From: Mesorhizobium sp. NBSH29
GTDB taxonomy: Bacteria > Pseudomonadota > Alphaproteobacteria > Rhizobiales > Rhizobiaceae
Assembly: GCF_015500055.1 (NCBI RefSeq)
Contig: NZ_CP045492.1
Coordinates: 3,420,501 to 3,484,500, forward strand
DNA: 64,000 nt
Direction: 5' to 3'
This document shows, piece by piece, positions 16,822 to 25,349 of this stretch (positions within the stretch are counted from its first letter, which is position 1; each line of letters begins with the position of its first letter). Made by a program: the position numbers and the translations under genes. The notes under the pieces were generated by a model that had not been told where the DNA came from, did not search any database, and worked only from the letters and a program-made list of their open reading frames with translations.

Positions 16822-17477
16822 ATTTTGCGGGTCCGCTGTGCCGTCCAGCCGAAAACTGTACCCTTTCGCAAGGGTGCAGAGGCACCATCGCCAAAATCGG
16901 GAACAGCATATTCCGCCAGTGGAACAAGGCGCTTGAGCGGCAGCGGTGCGCGCCCGGGATCGCCGACCAGAACCGTGATACCGCTGTCCACGCACAGTTC
17001 CAAAAACCGCGACACACGACCTGCAACCGCGCGACTGTAAAAGACATCACCGCCCAGCACGGTATGGACATCGGGCAGTGGTCCCTCAAGCACATCATGT
17101 TCAGCTACCGATACGGTAACGCCATTGGCCGCGGCATTGAGGCCAAGGGCTGCACGTCCCAGTGGATCGATCTCAGCTGCCAGAACTGAATGCGCCCCGG
17201 CTTTCATTGCCGCGATACCCACCATCCCAGATCCCGCCCCAAGATCAAGCACGCGCCTGCGCTCAACACCCTTTGGGTTGTCCAGAACATGGCGAGCAAG
17301 TGCTGCGCCCCCTGCCCAAGGGTAAGCCCAATACGGCGCGGCATCACCACCCAGCCGTGCCAGCCCGCTGCCCGGATGCGCGGTGTAAATCGACACCTCC
17401 GGTACGCCGCGGATCGGCGTCAGAGTAAGATTGGCCCGGATGAACGGATGAGCGTCAGCTGCGAAATGTGTCATCAA
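16818..17477 (-). CDS. Class I SAM-dependent methyltransferase (ETFB lysine methyltransferase-like)
   Basis: A 219-residue methyltransferase with a SAM-binding LDLGAGSGMVGIAA motif, the acidic ribose contact in LAAEID, and a GGDVFYSRAVA post-motif. Overall it resembles the PrmA/METTL20-like protein-lysine or nicotinamide methyltransferase group. Its target is not evident. It ends just before the preT control region and reads in the same direction, but the RutR-like site and gap suggest a separate transcript. Confidence 0.85.
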   Translation of the reverse strand: MMTHFAADAHPFIRANLTLTPIRGVPEVSIYTAHPGSGLARLGGDAAPYWAYPWAGGAALARHVLDNPKGVERRRVLDLGAGSGMVGIAAMKAGAHSVLAAEIDPLGRAALGLNAAANGVTVSVAEHDVLEGPLPDVHTVLGGDVFYSRAVAGRVSRFLELCVDSGITVLVGDPGRAPLPLKRLVPLAEYAVPDFGDGASAPLRKGTVFGWTAQRTRKI

Positions 17478-17645
17478 TTCAGCGGCCTGCCAGAAATATC
17501 GGATTCTGTATCACAAGGTGACTTCCATCGATAGCAGGTCACCGCTCTGCGCGACCCACGGTATCATCTCAATGTGCACAATTGCGCCACAGAGATTAAC
17601 AGCGAGAGAAAGAGTCTTTTGACTCTTAGCCGCTATATCGCAGGA

Positions 17646-18233
17646 ATGTTCAGTTCAGTTTTTAGTCGAGTTTTAACAATTTCCCTTCTGCTCGGTTTGG
17701 CCGCGTGCGCCACGCCACCGAGCCGCATAAACAATGTCTGCTCCGTTTTTGACCAGCGGGATGGCTTTCTCAACAATTGGTACAGCGCTGCCAAGCGTGC
17801 CGAACGAAAACATGGAATTCCAGTCCATGTTCTCATGGCAACGGTGCGCAAGGAATCGGGGTTCAAGTCCAACGCCCGGCCCCCGCGCACGAAACTTCTT
17901 GGCTTCATCCCCTGGAAACACCAGTCGACAGCTCTTGGCTATTCGCAGGCGCTAAACGGTACCTGGTCGCAATATCAACGCGAGACTGGCAGTTTTGCCG
18001 CCCGCCGCACCAATTTCGCCGACGCGGTTGACTTTGTTGGCTGGTACCACGCCAAGACAGTGCGCAATCACGGCGTCGCCGCCACCGATACCTATCGCCT
18101 TTACGGAGCCTATTATCTGGGATGGGGCGGCTTCAAGCGCAGCTGGCCTGCAAGCCTGAAGAAATATGCCCGCGCCACCGATGAGATGGCCCGGAATTAT
18201 CAAACCCAGATGCAAAGTTGCGGGCGCAAGTGA
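17646..18233 (+). CDS. Lipoprotein with a lytic-transglycosylase-like domain
   Basis: About 195 residues. The proposed start (MFSSVFSRVLTISLLLGLAAC) gives a perfect lipobox, LAAC, with the acylated Cys at residue 22. An ORF start at 17574 would bury that signal. The mature part has the SLT-type order: a VLMATVRKESGFKS catalytic-Glu segment, ALGYSQALNGTW, then a FVGWYHAKT and YGAYYLGWGGF stretch. It should act on peptidoglycan at the outer or inner membrane surface. The ribosome site is weak, so the start is uncertain. It stands alone and converges with the PNPOx-fold gene, with two bases between stops. Confidence 0.82.
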   Translation: MFSSVFSRVLTISLLLGLAACATPPSRINNVCSVFDQRDGFLNNWYSAAKRAERKHGIPVHVLMATVRKESGFKSNARPPRTKLLGFIPWKHQSTALGYSQALNGTWSQYQRETGSFAARRTNFADAVDFVGWYHAKTVRNHGVAATDTYRLYGAYYLGWGGFKRSWPASLKKYARATDEMARNYQTQMQSCGRK

Positions 18234-18234
18234 T

Positions 18235-18735
18235 TTAGAGCGACATGCTCTTGTTGACGCCCATATCGTCGGCCTTTTCCCCGGTGAGTTTTGCCTTCAC
18301 ATACCCAACCACGCGGCTAACCGGTGCAGAAGGGAATGACCAATACTCGCCGAGATCCGGGTCAACGCGCAACAAAGCCAGATTGGGGTCATCCTTGCCT
18401 TCCGGGAACCAGGCTAAAACCGCTTCGCTCCACAGCCGCTCGATCATCGCCTTGTCTTCGACCATGCGCCCTTTGCCGGCCACTACTGCGTAAGCGCCGC
18501 TGCCAGCATAGCCAAGGCTGAGTTTCGCGTTGTTCTCAACATTCTTGGCGACCGTTCCGTTCTTCTCAGTGAAGAACCAGATCGCGCCGTGCTTGTCGGC
18601 TTTCTGGTTTGCCATCGGCCGCGTGTGCAGCGAACCATCTTTCTCGAGGGTGGTAAGCATCGCGATGCTAACATCGTCGATTATCTCGTAAAGTCTGTCG
18701 CGGTCATCATTGCTCACGGGCTTTTCCTTCTGCAT
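18235..18735 (-). CDS. Pyridoxamine 5'-phosphate oxidase-fold general stress protein
   Basis: A 166-residue split-barrel flavin-type protein of the general stress protein 26 group. It contains AMLTTLEKDGSLHTRPM, IWFFTEKNGTVAKNV and the C-terminal W-SFPSAPVSRVVG region. I start it at the ATG at 18735; longer starts run into low-quality sequence. Family members bind FMN or FAD, but true PNPOx activity is not expected. It lies 56 bases after the peptide-transporter ATPase gene on the same strand and may be read through from it. Confidence 0.88.
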   Translation of the reverse strand: MQKEKPVSNDDRDRLYEIIDDVSIAMLTTLEKDGSLHTRPMANQKADKHGAIWFFTEKNGTVAKNVENNAKLSLGYAGSGAYAVVAGKGRMVEDKAMIERLWSEAVLAWFPEGKDDPNLALLRVDPDLGEYWSFPSAPVSRVVGYVKAKLTGEKADDMGVNKSMSL

Positions 18736-18791
18736 CCAGATTGCTGAAAGAAGGCAACCATCGGCGATCAAAAGGGTTCCATGAATCGCGA

Positions 18792-20936
18792 CTAGCGAGC
18801 GTCCTCCGGCACCAGATCCGATCCACCTTTGGGATCGGCAAACGAGATCACCGGCTCCATAGCAGCCAATTGCTCGTCGCTGAGCCAGCACAGGCTCTGG
18901 TGGCCGCCGCCAAGCTCCTTCAGCGGTGGAACCTGTGTCTCGCACAGATTGTCGGGCACAAACTTCTTCCACCGACAGCGGGTCTGGAAGGGGCACCCGC
19001 TGGGCGGGTTCATGGCTGACGGAATATCACCTTCCAGCACGATATGCTTCTTGATCACACTCGTGTCCGCAATCGGGATCGCAGAAAGCAGCGCCTCGGT
19101 ATAGGGATGATAGGGCGGTGCAAAAATTTGGTCGGTCGTCCCCTGTTCGACAATATAGCCCAGATACATCACCACCACCCGGTCCGCGATATAGCGCACG
19201 ATCGAAAGGTCATGGCTGATGAACAGCATCGTCATCTTGGATTCGCGCTGGATATCCATCAGCAGTTCGGTCACCGCCGCCTGAACTGAGACATCAAGCG
19301 CAGAGACCGGTTCGTCGGCCACCACTACCTTGGCATGCCCGGCGAACGCGCGAGCCACGCCGATGCGTTGTTTCTGACCACCCGAAAGCTGGCGCGGTTT
19401 GCGTGTCGCAAACGCCCGCGGCAGCTTCACTAGATCAAGCAATTCCAGCATCTTCTGCTGCCGCTCGGCCACCGAGTTCCCAACCTTGAATTTTTCCAGC
19501 GTGCGAATAATCTGCGAGCCGACCGAGTGGCTGGGGTTCAGCGTGTCGAATGGGTTTTGGAAAACCATCTGGATCGACGAAACTGTGTTCACATCGCGGT
19601 TTTCGATGGCTGTAGACTGGATTTCAGACCCATCCAGTGTCACCTGCCCGGATGATGCGGTCTCCAGTCCGAGCAACACCTTGGCCAACGTCGATTTCCC
19701 GCAGCCGGATTCTCCCACAATGGCAACCGTCTCGGACTCGCGCGCCTCAAAACTGATGGTCTCGTTGGCTTTAACCACGCGCCCTTCGCGACCGCCAAAA
19801 ATCTCGTTTGCCGAAACCTTGTAATATTTGCGCAGATCGTCGACCTTCAGCACAGTTTTGCCAGGCTTGAGCGGCGCCTTCCTTTCCGTCGCTCCTGGTG
19901 GCAGCGCTTCCCAATCAATCTCCTCAAAGCGTACACAACGGCTCTGGTGATTTTCATGGCCCGGAACCGGGATCATCGGTATCTCGCCCGCGTCACACAA
20001 GCCGGCAACAAAGTGCTGGCAGCGTGGCCCGAAATTGCAACCCTTTGGCCGCTCATGTGGCAGAGGCAATTGCCCTGGTATAGAAATCAGGGGCCGCGAG
20101 TTCTTGTCAGCACCCGGCAACGGGATGGAACGGAACAATCCCTGCGTATAGGGGTGGCGCATCCGATCGAATACGTCCTTGACCGAACCCGTCTCGACCG
20201 CCTCGCCGGAATACATCACAGTGATGCGGTCGCATGTCTCGAGTATCAACCCGAGATTGTGCGACACGAAAATCATCGAAGTACCGAACTCTTTGCCAAG
20301 CCCCTTCACGAGTTCGACGATACCGGCTTCAACTGTCACGTCTAGCGCCGTTGTCGGCTCATCGAGCAGCAGCAAGGCAGGCTTCGAAAGCAACGCCATT
20401 GCAATGACGATCCGCTGTTGCTGACCACCGGAAAGCTGGTGCGGATAGGACCGCATCATCCGTTCAGGGTCTGGCAGCCGTACCGAGCGTACCATCTCCA
20501 GCGAGCGTTTGTAGGCTTCCTCCTTGGAAACTTTCTCGTGGATCAGCGGCACTTCCATCAGTTGTTGGCCGATCTTCAGCGCCGGGTTCAGGCTGGCCAT
20601 CGGTTCCTGATAGATCATTGCAATCTTGTTGCCACGGATGGCGCGCAGTTCCTCTTCAGACAGGTCACCCATGTCCTTGCCCTGGAACTTGATGCGCCCG
20701 CCGACGATCTTACCGACATTGGAGAGATCTCGCATGATCCCGAGCGACACCGTTGACTTACCGCAGCCGGACTCACCCACAATTCCCATCGCCTCGCCCG
20801 GCATTACCGAACAGGAAAAATCCATCACTGCGGGGATCTCGCCCTTGCGCGTGAAGAAGGAAATCGAGAGGTTCTCAATCTCCAGAATGGGTTGTGCGCC
20901 GGCTTCGATGTGCGTGGCTTTCACGGCTTCGTTCAT
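18792..20936 (-). CDS. Fused double ATP-binding protein of a peptide/opine-type ABC importer (DppD-DppF-like)
   Basis: A 714-residue tandem ATPase. The first half has Walker A GESGCGKST, signature LSGGQQQR and Walker B LLLDEPTTALD. The second has GESGCGKST, LSGGQKQR and VVADEPVSALD. Each half ends with an oligopeptide-transporter C-terminal Cys-rich segment (GCNFGPRCQH and GCPFQTRCRW), which suggests an iron-sulfur or zinc site in each. The fusion replaces the usual pair of separate ATPase genes. It is downstream of two permease genes and the binding protein, completing the importer. Confidence 0.95.
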   Translation of the reverse strand: MNEAVKATHIEAGAQPILEIENLSISFFTRKGEIPAVMDFSCSVMPGEAMGIVGESGCGKSTVSLGIMRDLSNVGKIVGGRIKFQGKDMGDLSEEELRAIRGNKIAMIYQEPMASLNPALKIGQQLMEVPLIHEKVSKEEAYKRSLEMVRSVRLPDPERMMRSYPHQLSGGQQQRIVIAMALLSKPALLLLDEPTTALDVTVEAGIVELVKGLGKEFGTSMIFVSHNLGLILETCDRITVMYSGEAVETGSVKDVFDRMRHPYTQGLFRSIPLPGADKNSRPLISIPGQLPLPHERPKGCNFGPRCQHFVAGLCDAGEIPMIPVPGHENHQSRCVRFEEIDWEALPPGATERKAPLKPGKTVLKVDDLRKYYKVSANEIFGGREGRVVKANETISFEARESETVAIVGESGCGKSTLAKVLLGLETASSGQVTLDGSEIQSTAIENRDVNTVSSIQMVFQNPFDTLNPSHSVGSQIIRTLEKFKVGNSVAERQQKMLELLDLVKLPRAFATRKPRQLSGGQKQRIGVARAFAGHAKVVVADEPVSALDVSVQAAVTELLMDIQRESKMTMLFISHDLSIVRYIADRVVVMYLGYIVEQGTTDQIFAPPYHPYTEALLSAIPIADTSVIKKHIVLEGDIPSAMNPPSGCPFQTRCRWKKFVPDNLCETQVPPLKELGGGHQSLCWLSDEQLAAMEPVISFADPKGGSDLVPEDAR

Positions 20937-20952
20937 CAGATCGCCTTTGGTT

Positions 20953-22110
20953 TTAGTCTTTCATAGACTGTTCGCGCAGCGCATCAGCCAGAAGATTGAG
21001 GCCGAGCACAAACGACATGAGTGCCACTGTCGGTGGCAGCGCTGGATGGATGAAGGAGCGCAGCAGACGGCTGGCATCCTTGATGGCGGTCCCCCAGTCC
21101 GGGCTTTCAGGCGCAAGCCCGAGACCAAAATAGCCGAGAGTGCCAAGCAGGATGGTAGTGTAGCCAATGCGCAAACAGGCATCCACAATAAGCGGGCCGC
21201 GCGCATTGGGAAGGATCTCCCACAGCATTATATACCAGGGCGTTTCCCCACGGGTCTGCGCTGCCGCTACATAATCCCTCGTCTTGATATCCATCACCAG
21301 CCCGCGCACGATCCGGAACACACCCGGGCTTGAAGCAAACACCACCGCCACAAAAATGTTGAGCTGATTGGGCGTAATGGCGATAAAGCCGAGCGGATCG
21401 GCATTGAAAACCAGCCCGGCATACACCCAGCCACCGATCAGAAGAGTGGTCCCCAGAAGCGGGTAAAGCCGGTTAGGTCTGTTTTTGTAACGTGTGAAGA
21501 AGAGCGCTGAAAAAAAGATGATTGGAAATAGGAAGAAAATCCCCGCCAAAGTGTAGGGAATTGGCGTATCCATGATGCCCGGCGTCACCAGCAGGTAGAA
21601 CAGCAGGATTACCGGGAACGCCAGAACCAGATTTGCAAGAAAAGACAGAAAACTGTCGATACGCCCGCCGTAATAGCCGGCTGGAAGCCCAAGCGTAATG
21701 CCTACCATCAGCGCAAAAGCGGTTGCCGCCGGCGCAATGATCAGCACAATCTTAGAGCCAAACACCATGCGGCTGAACACGTCGCGAGAGAGTTTGTCGC
21801 CGCCAAAAAGATAGAGCTGTTGCGAGCCCGGCTCGACGGCCCCGGGCAAAGCGTCCTTCATGATTGCTATCTGACCGAGCGGATTAAAAGGCGAGATAGT
21901 TCCGGCAAAGATCGCGGTGAAAAGCCAGAACAGGCAAAGGGTCACACCCGCGATACCGACCCCGCTGTCGAACAGTTGCCCGTAGAGCCCAAGCTTCTTC
22001 TTGTAGGTAACGCTCGCACCGAGAACGATGGCAAGACAGATCCACACCGGCCAGAACCGGATAAGCACGCCCAGGAAAATCTGAAACGGCCCGACAAATT
22101 CGAGTTGCAT
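20953..22110 (-). CDS. ABC transporter permease (DppC-like)
   Basis: A 385-residue inner-membrane permease of the dipeptide/oligopeptide type. An N-terminal tail and first helices are followed by the transport domain with the loop AAAQTRGETPWYIMLWEILP. It has two more hydrophobic segments than minimal DppC proteins, around residues 185-240. It starts 12 bases after the DppB-like gene and stops 16 bases before the ATPase gene, in one operon. Confidence 0.92.
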   Translation of the reverse strand: MQLEFVGPFQIFLGVLIRFWPVWICLAIVLGASVTYKKKLGLYGQLFDSGVGIAGVTLCLFWLFTAIFAGTISPFNPLGQIAIMKDALPGAVEPGSQQLYLFGGDKLSRDVFSRMVFGSKIVLIIAPAATAFALMVGITLGLPAGYYGGRIDSFLSFLANLVLAFPVILLFYLLVTPGIMDTPIPYTLAGIFFLFPIIFFSALFFTRYKNRPNRLYPLLGTTLLIGGWVYAGLVFNADPLGFIAITPNQLNIFVAVVFASSPGVFRIVRGLVMDIKTRDYVAAAQTRGETPWYIMLWEILPNARGPLIVDACLRIGYTTILLGTLGYFGLGLAPESPDWGTAIKDASRLLRSFIHPALPPTVALMSFVLGLNLLADALREQSMKD

Positions 22111-22122
22111 CCGGTATTCCCC

Positions 22123-23160
22123 CTACTGAACCCTGATGCGCGGATTGAGATACGCATATCCTACGTCTGAAATGAGCTGGGTGGAAAGCACCACGAAAAC
22201 CGAAACCAACGAGCATCCGAGCAACAGGTCGATGTCGTTGTTTCCGGCCGCTTCCACCAGCGTGTAGCCGAAGCCCTGATATCGGAACATCGTCTCGACA
22301 ATCACCACACCTGTAAGCAGCCATGGAAACTGCAGCATGATGACGGTGAACGGCGCGATGAGCGCGTTTCGCAAAGCGTGCTTGACGACAACACTGCCGA
22401 AATTCAGCCCCTTTAACCGTGCGGTGCGAATATATTGCTGCGTCATCACCTCCACCATCGAGGCGCGCGTCATACGTGCGATGTAGCCGATGCCGTAGAC
22501 GGCCATGGTCATTACCGGCAGCGTAAAGTTGGAGAAGCTGATCCCTTGGCTGGTGGCGCTTGCCGCTGAACCATTGAGCCATCCAAGCCATGTGGCAAAT
22601 ATTACGGTGAAAATGATGCCTGAAACATATTCGGGCGTCGCGGTAGTGGTGATGGATGCGACCGAGAGTACGCGGTCGGTTCGCGAACCCTCTCGCATTC
22701 CGGCCAGGATGCCGATCAGGAGAGAGATCGGCACCATAGTGATCATTACCCAAAACATCAAAATCCCGGTCGCGCTGAGCGCCGGAAATAGCTTGTGCCC
22801 AACCTTGGTCTTGAACTTGGTCGAACATCCGAAATCCCCCTGCAGGATGCCGCCATAATAAGGTTTTGCCGGTTCATCACAAAAGCTGAACCGCTGCACT
22901 AAAGCACCGGTGGCAGGGTCCACATTCGGCTGTTTTTGCACGACACCAAGCCACTGGCCGTAGCGCACAAAGAAATTCTGTCGATAGCCATTCTTGACCA
23001 GCCAGCTTTCGATTTGCTCGGCCGGACTGCGCATGTCGAGCTGGCTGATCGCCAGCTTCTTGAGATTGGGCTCAAGGTTGATCATGAAGAACACGACCAT
23101 CGTTAGGCACAGCATGGTCAACGCCATGGTCCCCAGTCGTCGGGTAATGAAAGCTAGCAT
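22123..23160 (-). CDS. ABC transporter permease (DppB-like)
   Basis: A 345-residue permease beginning MLAFITRRLGTM, the usual DppB start. I chose the ATG at 23160 because a GGCAGGGGGC ribosome site lies just upstream; an ATG at 23175 is also in frame. The conserved cytoplasmic loop reads RTARLKGLNFGSVVVKHALRN. It pairs with the DppC-like permease. A double hairpin lies between it and the binding-protein gene and may set the ratio of binding protein to channel. Confidence 0.92.
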   Translation of the reverse strand: MLAFITRRLGTMALTMLCLTMVVFFMINLEPNLKKLAISQLDMRSPAEQIESWLVKNGYRQNFFVRYGQWLGVVQKQPNVDPATGALVQRFSFCDEPAKPYYGGILQGDFGCSTKFKTKVGHKLFPALSATGILMFWVMITMVPISLLIGILAGMREGSRTDRVLSVASITTTATPEYVSGIIFTVIFATWLGWLNGSAASATSQGISFSNFTLPVMTMAVYGIGYIARMTRASMVEVMTQQYIRTARLKGLNFGSVVVKHALRNALIAPFTVIMLQFPWLLTGVVIVETMFRYQGFGYTLVEAAGNNDIDLLLGCSLVSVFVVLSTQLISDVGYAYLNPRIRVQ

Positions 23161-23192
23161 TGCGCCCCCTGCCATGCGGGTTGGGGTAGCGT

Positions 23193-23245
23193 CCGGGAGC
23201 TAATCCCGGCAACCCGTATCAATGCGGAAGGGGCTAAACGCCCCT
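23193..23245. terminator. Two intercistronic hairpins after the peptide-binding-protein gene
   Basis: CCGGGA/TCCCGG (23193-23209) and AGGGGC/GCCCCT (23229-23245) each form a small stem. They sit between the binding protein and the first permease, a common place for partial termination or mRNA protection that gives excess binding protein. No T tract is seen. Confidence 0.45.
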
Positions 23246-23264
23246 CCCGCCGATGCCGATGAGA

Positions 23265-24914
23265 TCAGGCGTCGAGCCAGACTTTTCCGTAATCATGCTC
23301 GAATGTCGGGTGCATCCCGTGGTTTTTCACGGAAGGCATCGAGCTGTTGTAGAGCTTGCGCCAGTAAGGCTGGATCAGGATGCCTGAATCCTGAAGCATC
23401 TTCTCGATGTCGGCCATCAGGGTTTTGCGCTTTTCAGGATCGGATATCGAAAGCGCTTCGCCCACCTTGGCATCGAAGTCTGGATTGGAATACGCTGCCT
23501 CATTCCACGCTTCGCCGGTACGATATGCAATGGCGAGAACCTGGATGCCGAGGGGACGCATGTTCCAGTTGGTCATCGAGTAGGGATATTTCGTCCAGTC
23601 ATTCCAGAACGTGGAGCCCGGCAATACTGTACGCTTCACCTTGATTCCTGCGTCGCGCAACTGCGCTGCGATGGCATCGCCGGTGTTCTTGTGCCAATCC
23701 TCATCGACTGTGATGAGTTCATGCTCGAAATCGGCTTGACCGGCTTCTGCCATCAGCGCCTTGGCCTTCTCCGGATCACGAGCAATCTTCGGCAGCTCTG
23801 CATATTCGGGATGAATAGGGCAGACGTGATGGTTTTCAGCTGTCGTACCGGCATTGCCGTAGCCGAGTTGCAGAACCACCGAGTTGTCCACCGCAAGCTG
23901 CAGCGCGTTGCGCACCTTCTGGTCTTCGTATGGTTTGTTGGCAACATTGGTACGGGCAACGATGGTTGAAGCTGTGACAACTTCTGACGTCGTGGCGCCA
24001 ACACCTTCAAGGATCGACACATAGTCCGCCGAGGTCTCGTGGTTGGTGTGCACTTCGCCGGATTCGAACGCCGAAACCATGGCTGATGGATCGGTGCCAT
24101 AATCGATGAACTCGACGCCATCGAGATAGGCCTCGCCATCCCACCATTTGCCGTCAGTACGGCGTTTGTAAACGACCTTCTGGCCGACATCATAGGAAAC
24201 CAACTCGAAGGGTCCGGTGCCGATCGGGTTTTTCACGAAGTTCGCACCAGTCTCGTCGAACGAGCGGTGCACGACCAATGCCGGATAATCGCAAAGGTTC
24301 GGGATCAACGCGATGTCCGACTTGGTGAGCGTTAGCTTGACGGTCATATCATCGACCTTGGTGATTGCGCCTTCCTTCAGCTTGCCGGTAGCCTCATCAA
24401 CCAACGTGCCCATACGGCCTGGCATTGAATTGCCTTCCGCGCTCTTGTCACACCAGCGGGTGAAGTTGAAGATCACATCGTCAGCGGTGAAGGCATCGCC
24501 GTTCGTCCAGGTAACGCCCGGACGCAAATGCAGCGTGTATTCGGTGGCGTCGTCGTTTACGTCCCAGCTCTCGAGCAGATAGGGCTTGAACGTGTAATCT
24601 TTAGTGTACTTAACCAGCGGCTCCAGCGTCTGGCGTTCTGCATTGGCGATCTCGGACCAGTCAGCGGTGCGCGGATCTTTCGGATCCTTGATAAACATCG
24701 CTACTTTCAGCACGCCGCCCTTCTTGGGCTCCTGTGCCAGCGCTTCAGTCGGCGCGGCAAGACCGAGCATACCGTAAGCCATAGCTGTCGAGGCGCCGAA
24801 CACCGAGGCCATTGCAAGAAACTCGCGGCGATCCACGCCACCCGCTTTGGCGTCTTCAGCCATGCGCAAAATATGATCGGGGACTCGATCCCCGTTACTC
24901 TTGAATAAGTTCAT
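23265..24914 (-). CDS. Peptide/opine-type ABC substrate-binding protein (SBP_bac_5)
   Basis: A 549-residue periplasmic protein. The N terminus has a Tat-like [13 protein letters not shown] before a hydrophobic stretch ending in EALAQEP. The family motif region [19 protein letters not shown] and later [11 protein letters not shown] follow. It delivers a peptide, opine or similar amide to the DppBC-like channel. The ligand is not predictable. An 18-base-pair stem-loop lies 39 bases upstream of its start codon. Confidence 0.94.
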   Translation of the reverse strand: MNLFKSNGDRVPDHILRMAEDAKAGGVDRREFLAMASVFGASTAMAYGMLGLAAPTEALAQEPKKGGVLKVAMFIKDPKDPRTADWSEIANAERQTLEPLVKYTKDYTFKPYLLESWDVNDDATEYTLHLRPGVTWTNGDAFTADDVIFNFTRWCDKSAEGNSMPGRMGTLVDEATGKLKEGAITKVDDMTVKLTLTKSDIALIPNLCDYPALVVHRSFDETGANFVKNPIGTGPFELVSYDVGQKVVYKRRTDGKWWDGEAYLDGVEFIDYGTDPSAMVSAFESGEVHTNHETSADYVSILEGVGATTSEVVTASTIVARTNVANKPYEDQKVRNALQLAVDNSVVLQLGYGNAGTTAENHHVCPIHPEYAELPKIARDPEKAKALMAEAGQADFEHELITVDEDWHKNTGDAIAAQLRDAGIKVKRTVLPGSTFWNDWTKYPYSMTNWNMRPLGIQVLAIAYRTGEAWNEAAYSNPDFDAKVGEALSISDPEKRKTLMADIEKMLQDSGILIQPYWRKLYNSSMPSVKNHGMHPTFEHDYGKVWLDA

Positions 24915-24952
24915 GGTGTAACTCCCATTATTTTGGCTTTCCGCCGATTAGC

Positions 24953-24997
24953 ATTGAGCATCCGGTCCGCGATGTCAAAGCGGACGGGATGCTCAAT
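24953..24997. promoter_or_regulatory. Long stem-loop in the leader of the peptide-transporter operon
   Basis: Arms 24953-24970 and 24980-24997 are 18 bases each and complementary at 17 positions (ATTGAGCATCC-G-GTCCGC against its partner), with a nine-base loop GATGTCAAA. The structure ends 39 bases before the binding-protein start codon on the minus strand. It may be a leader hairpin, a terminator of an upstream transcript or a regulator site. The pairing is seen; the role is inferred. Confidence 0.65.
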
Positions 24998-25349
24998 ACG
25001 GCGTTGAATGTGCAACTTTGATACGATGGCGGTCTGCGTAATAGCGACAGCATTGACGCAAAATCGCTACTGCGCGCTGGATTCCGCCAAATCTTTTCCA
25101 CAATCAAAAATTGCAGAAAAAAATTCTCCAACCCGCGCGCAAAGGCTTCCCGTGCACGGTAAGATTTAAAATAGGACCTTCGCACCACAATCATCGATTC
25201 GGAAATATACTGTATTTATCTTCAGATTGGGCATCAAAAGAGTCCGGAAAAGAGCTTGAAAGCATAGCATTCCATGCTGCCCATATTGACAAGCTTGCCC
25301 CAAAGTTAGCTCATTGTCAGCGGACGACAGCAGCGTCTCGGAGGACGAC
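24998..25349. other. Divergent intergenic region without a gene
   Basis: About 350 bases between the peptide-transporter operon and the alpha-2-macroglobulin gene. It is richer in A and T than its surroundings, as expected for two divergent promoters. A TTGACA at 25286-25291 could be a -35 box for the plus strand, but no good -10 follows at the right distance. No conserved small gene is apparent. Confidence 0.5.

Noticed and set aside
25286-25291. TTGACA as a -35 box of the macroglobulin gene
   Set aside because: No acceptable -10 hexamer lies 16-18 bases downstream, so it is not listed as a promoter.
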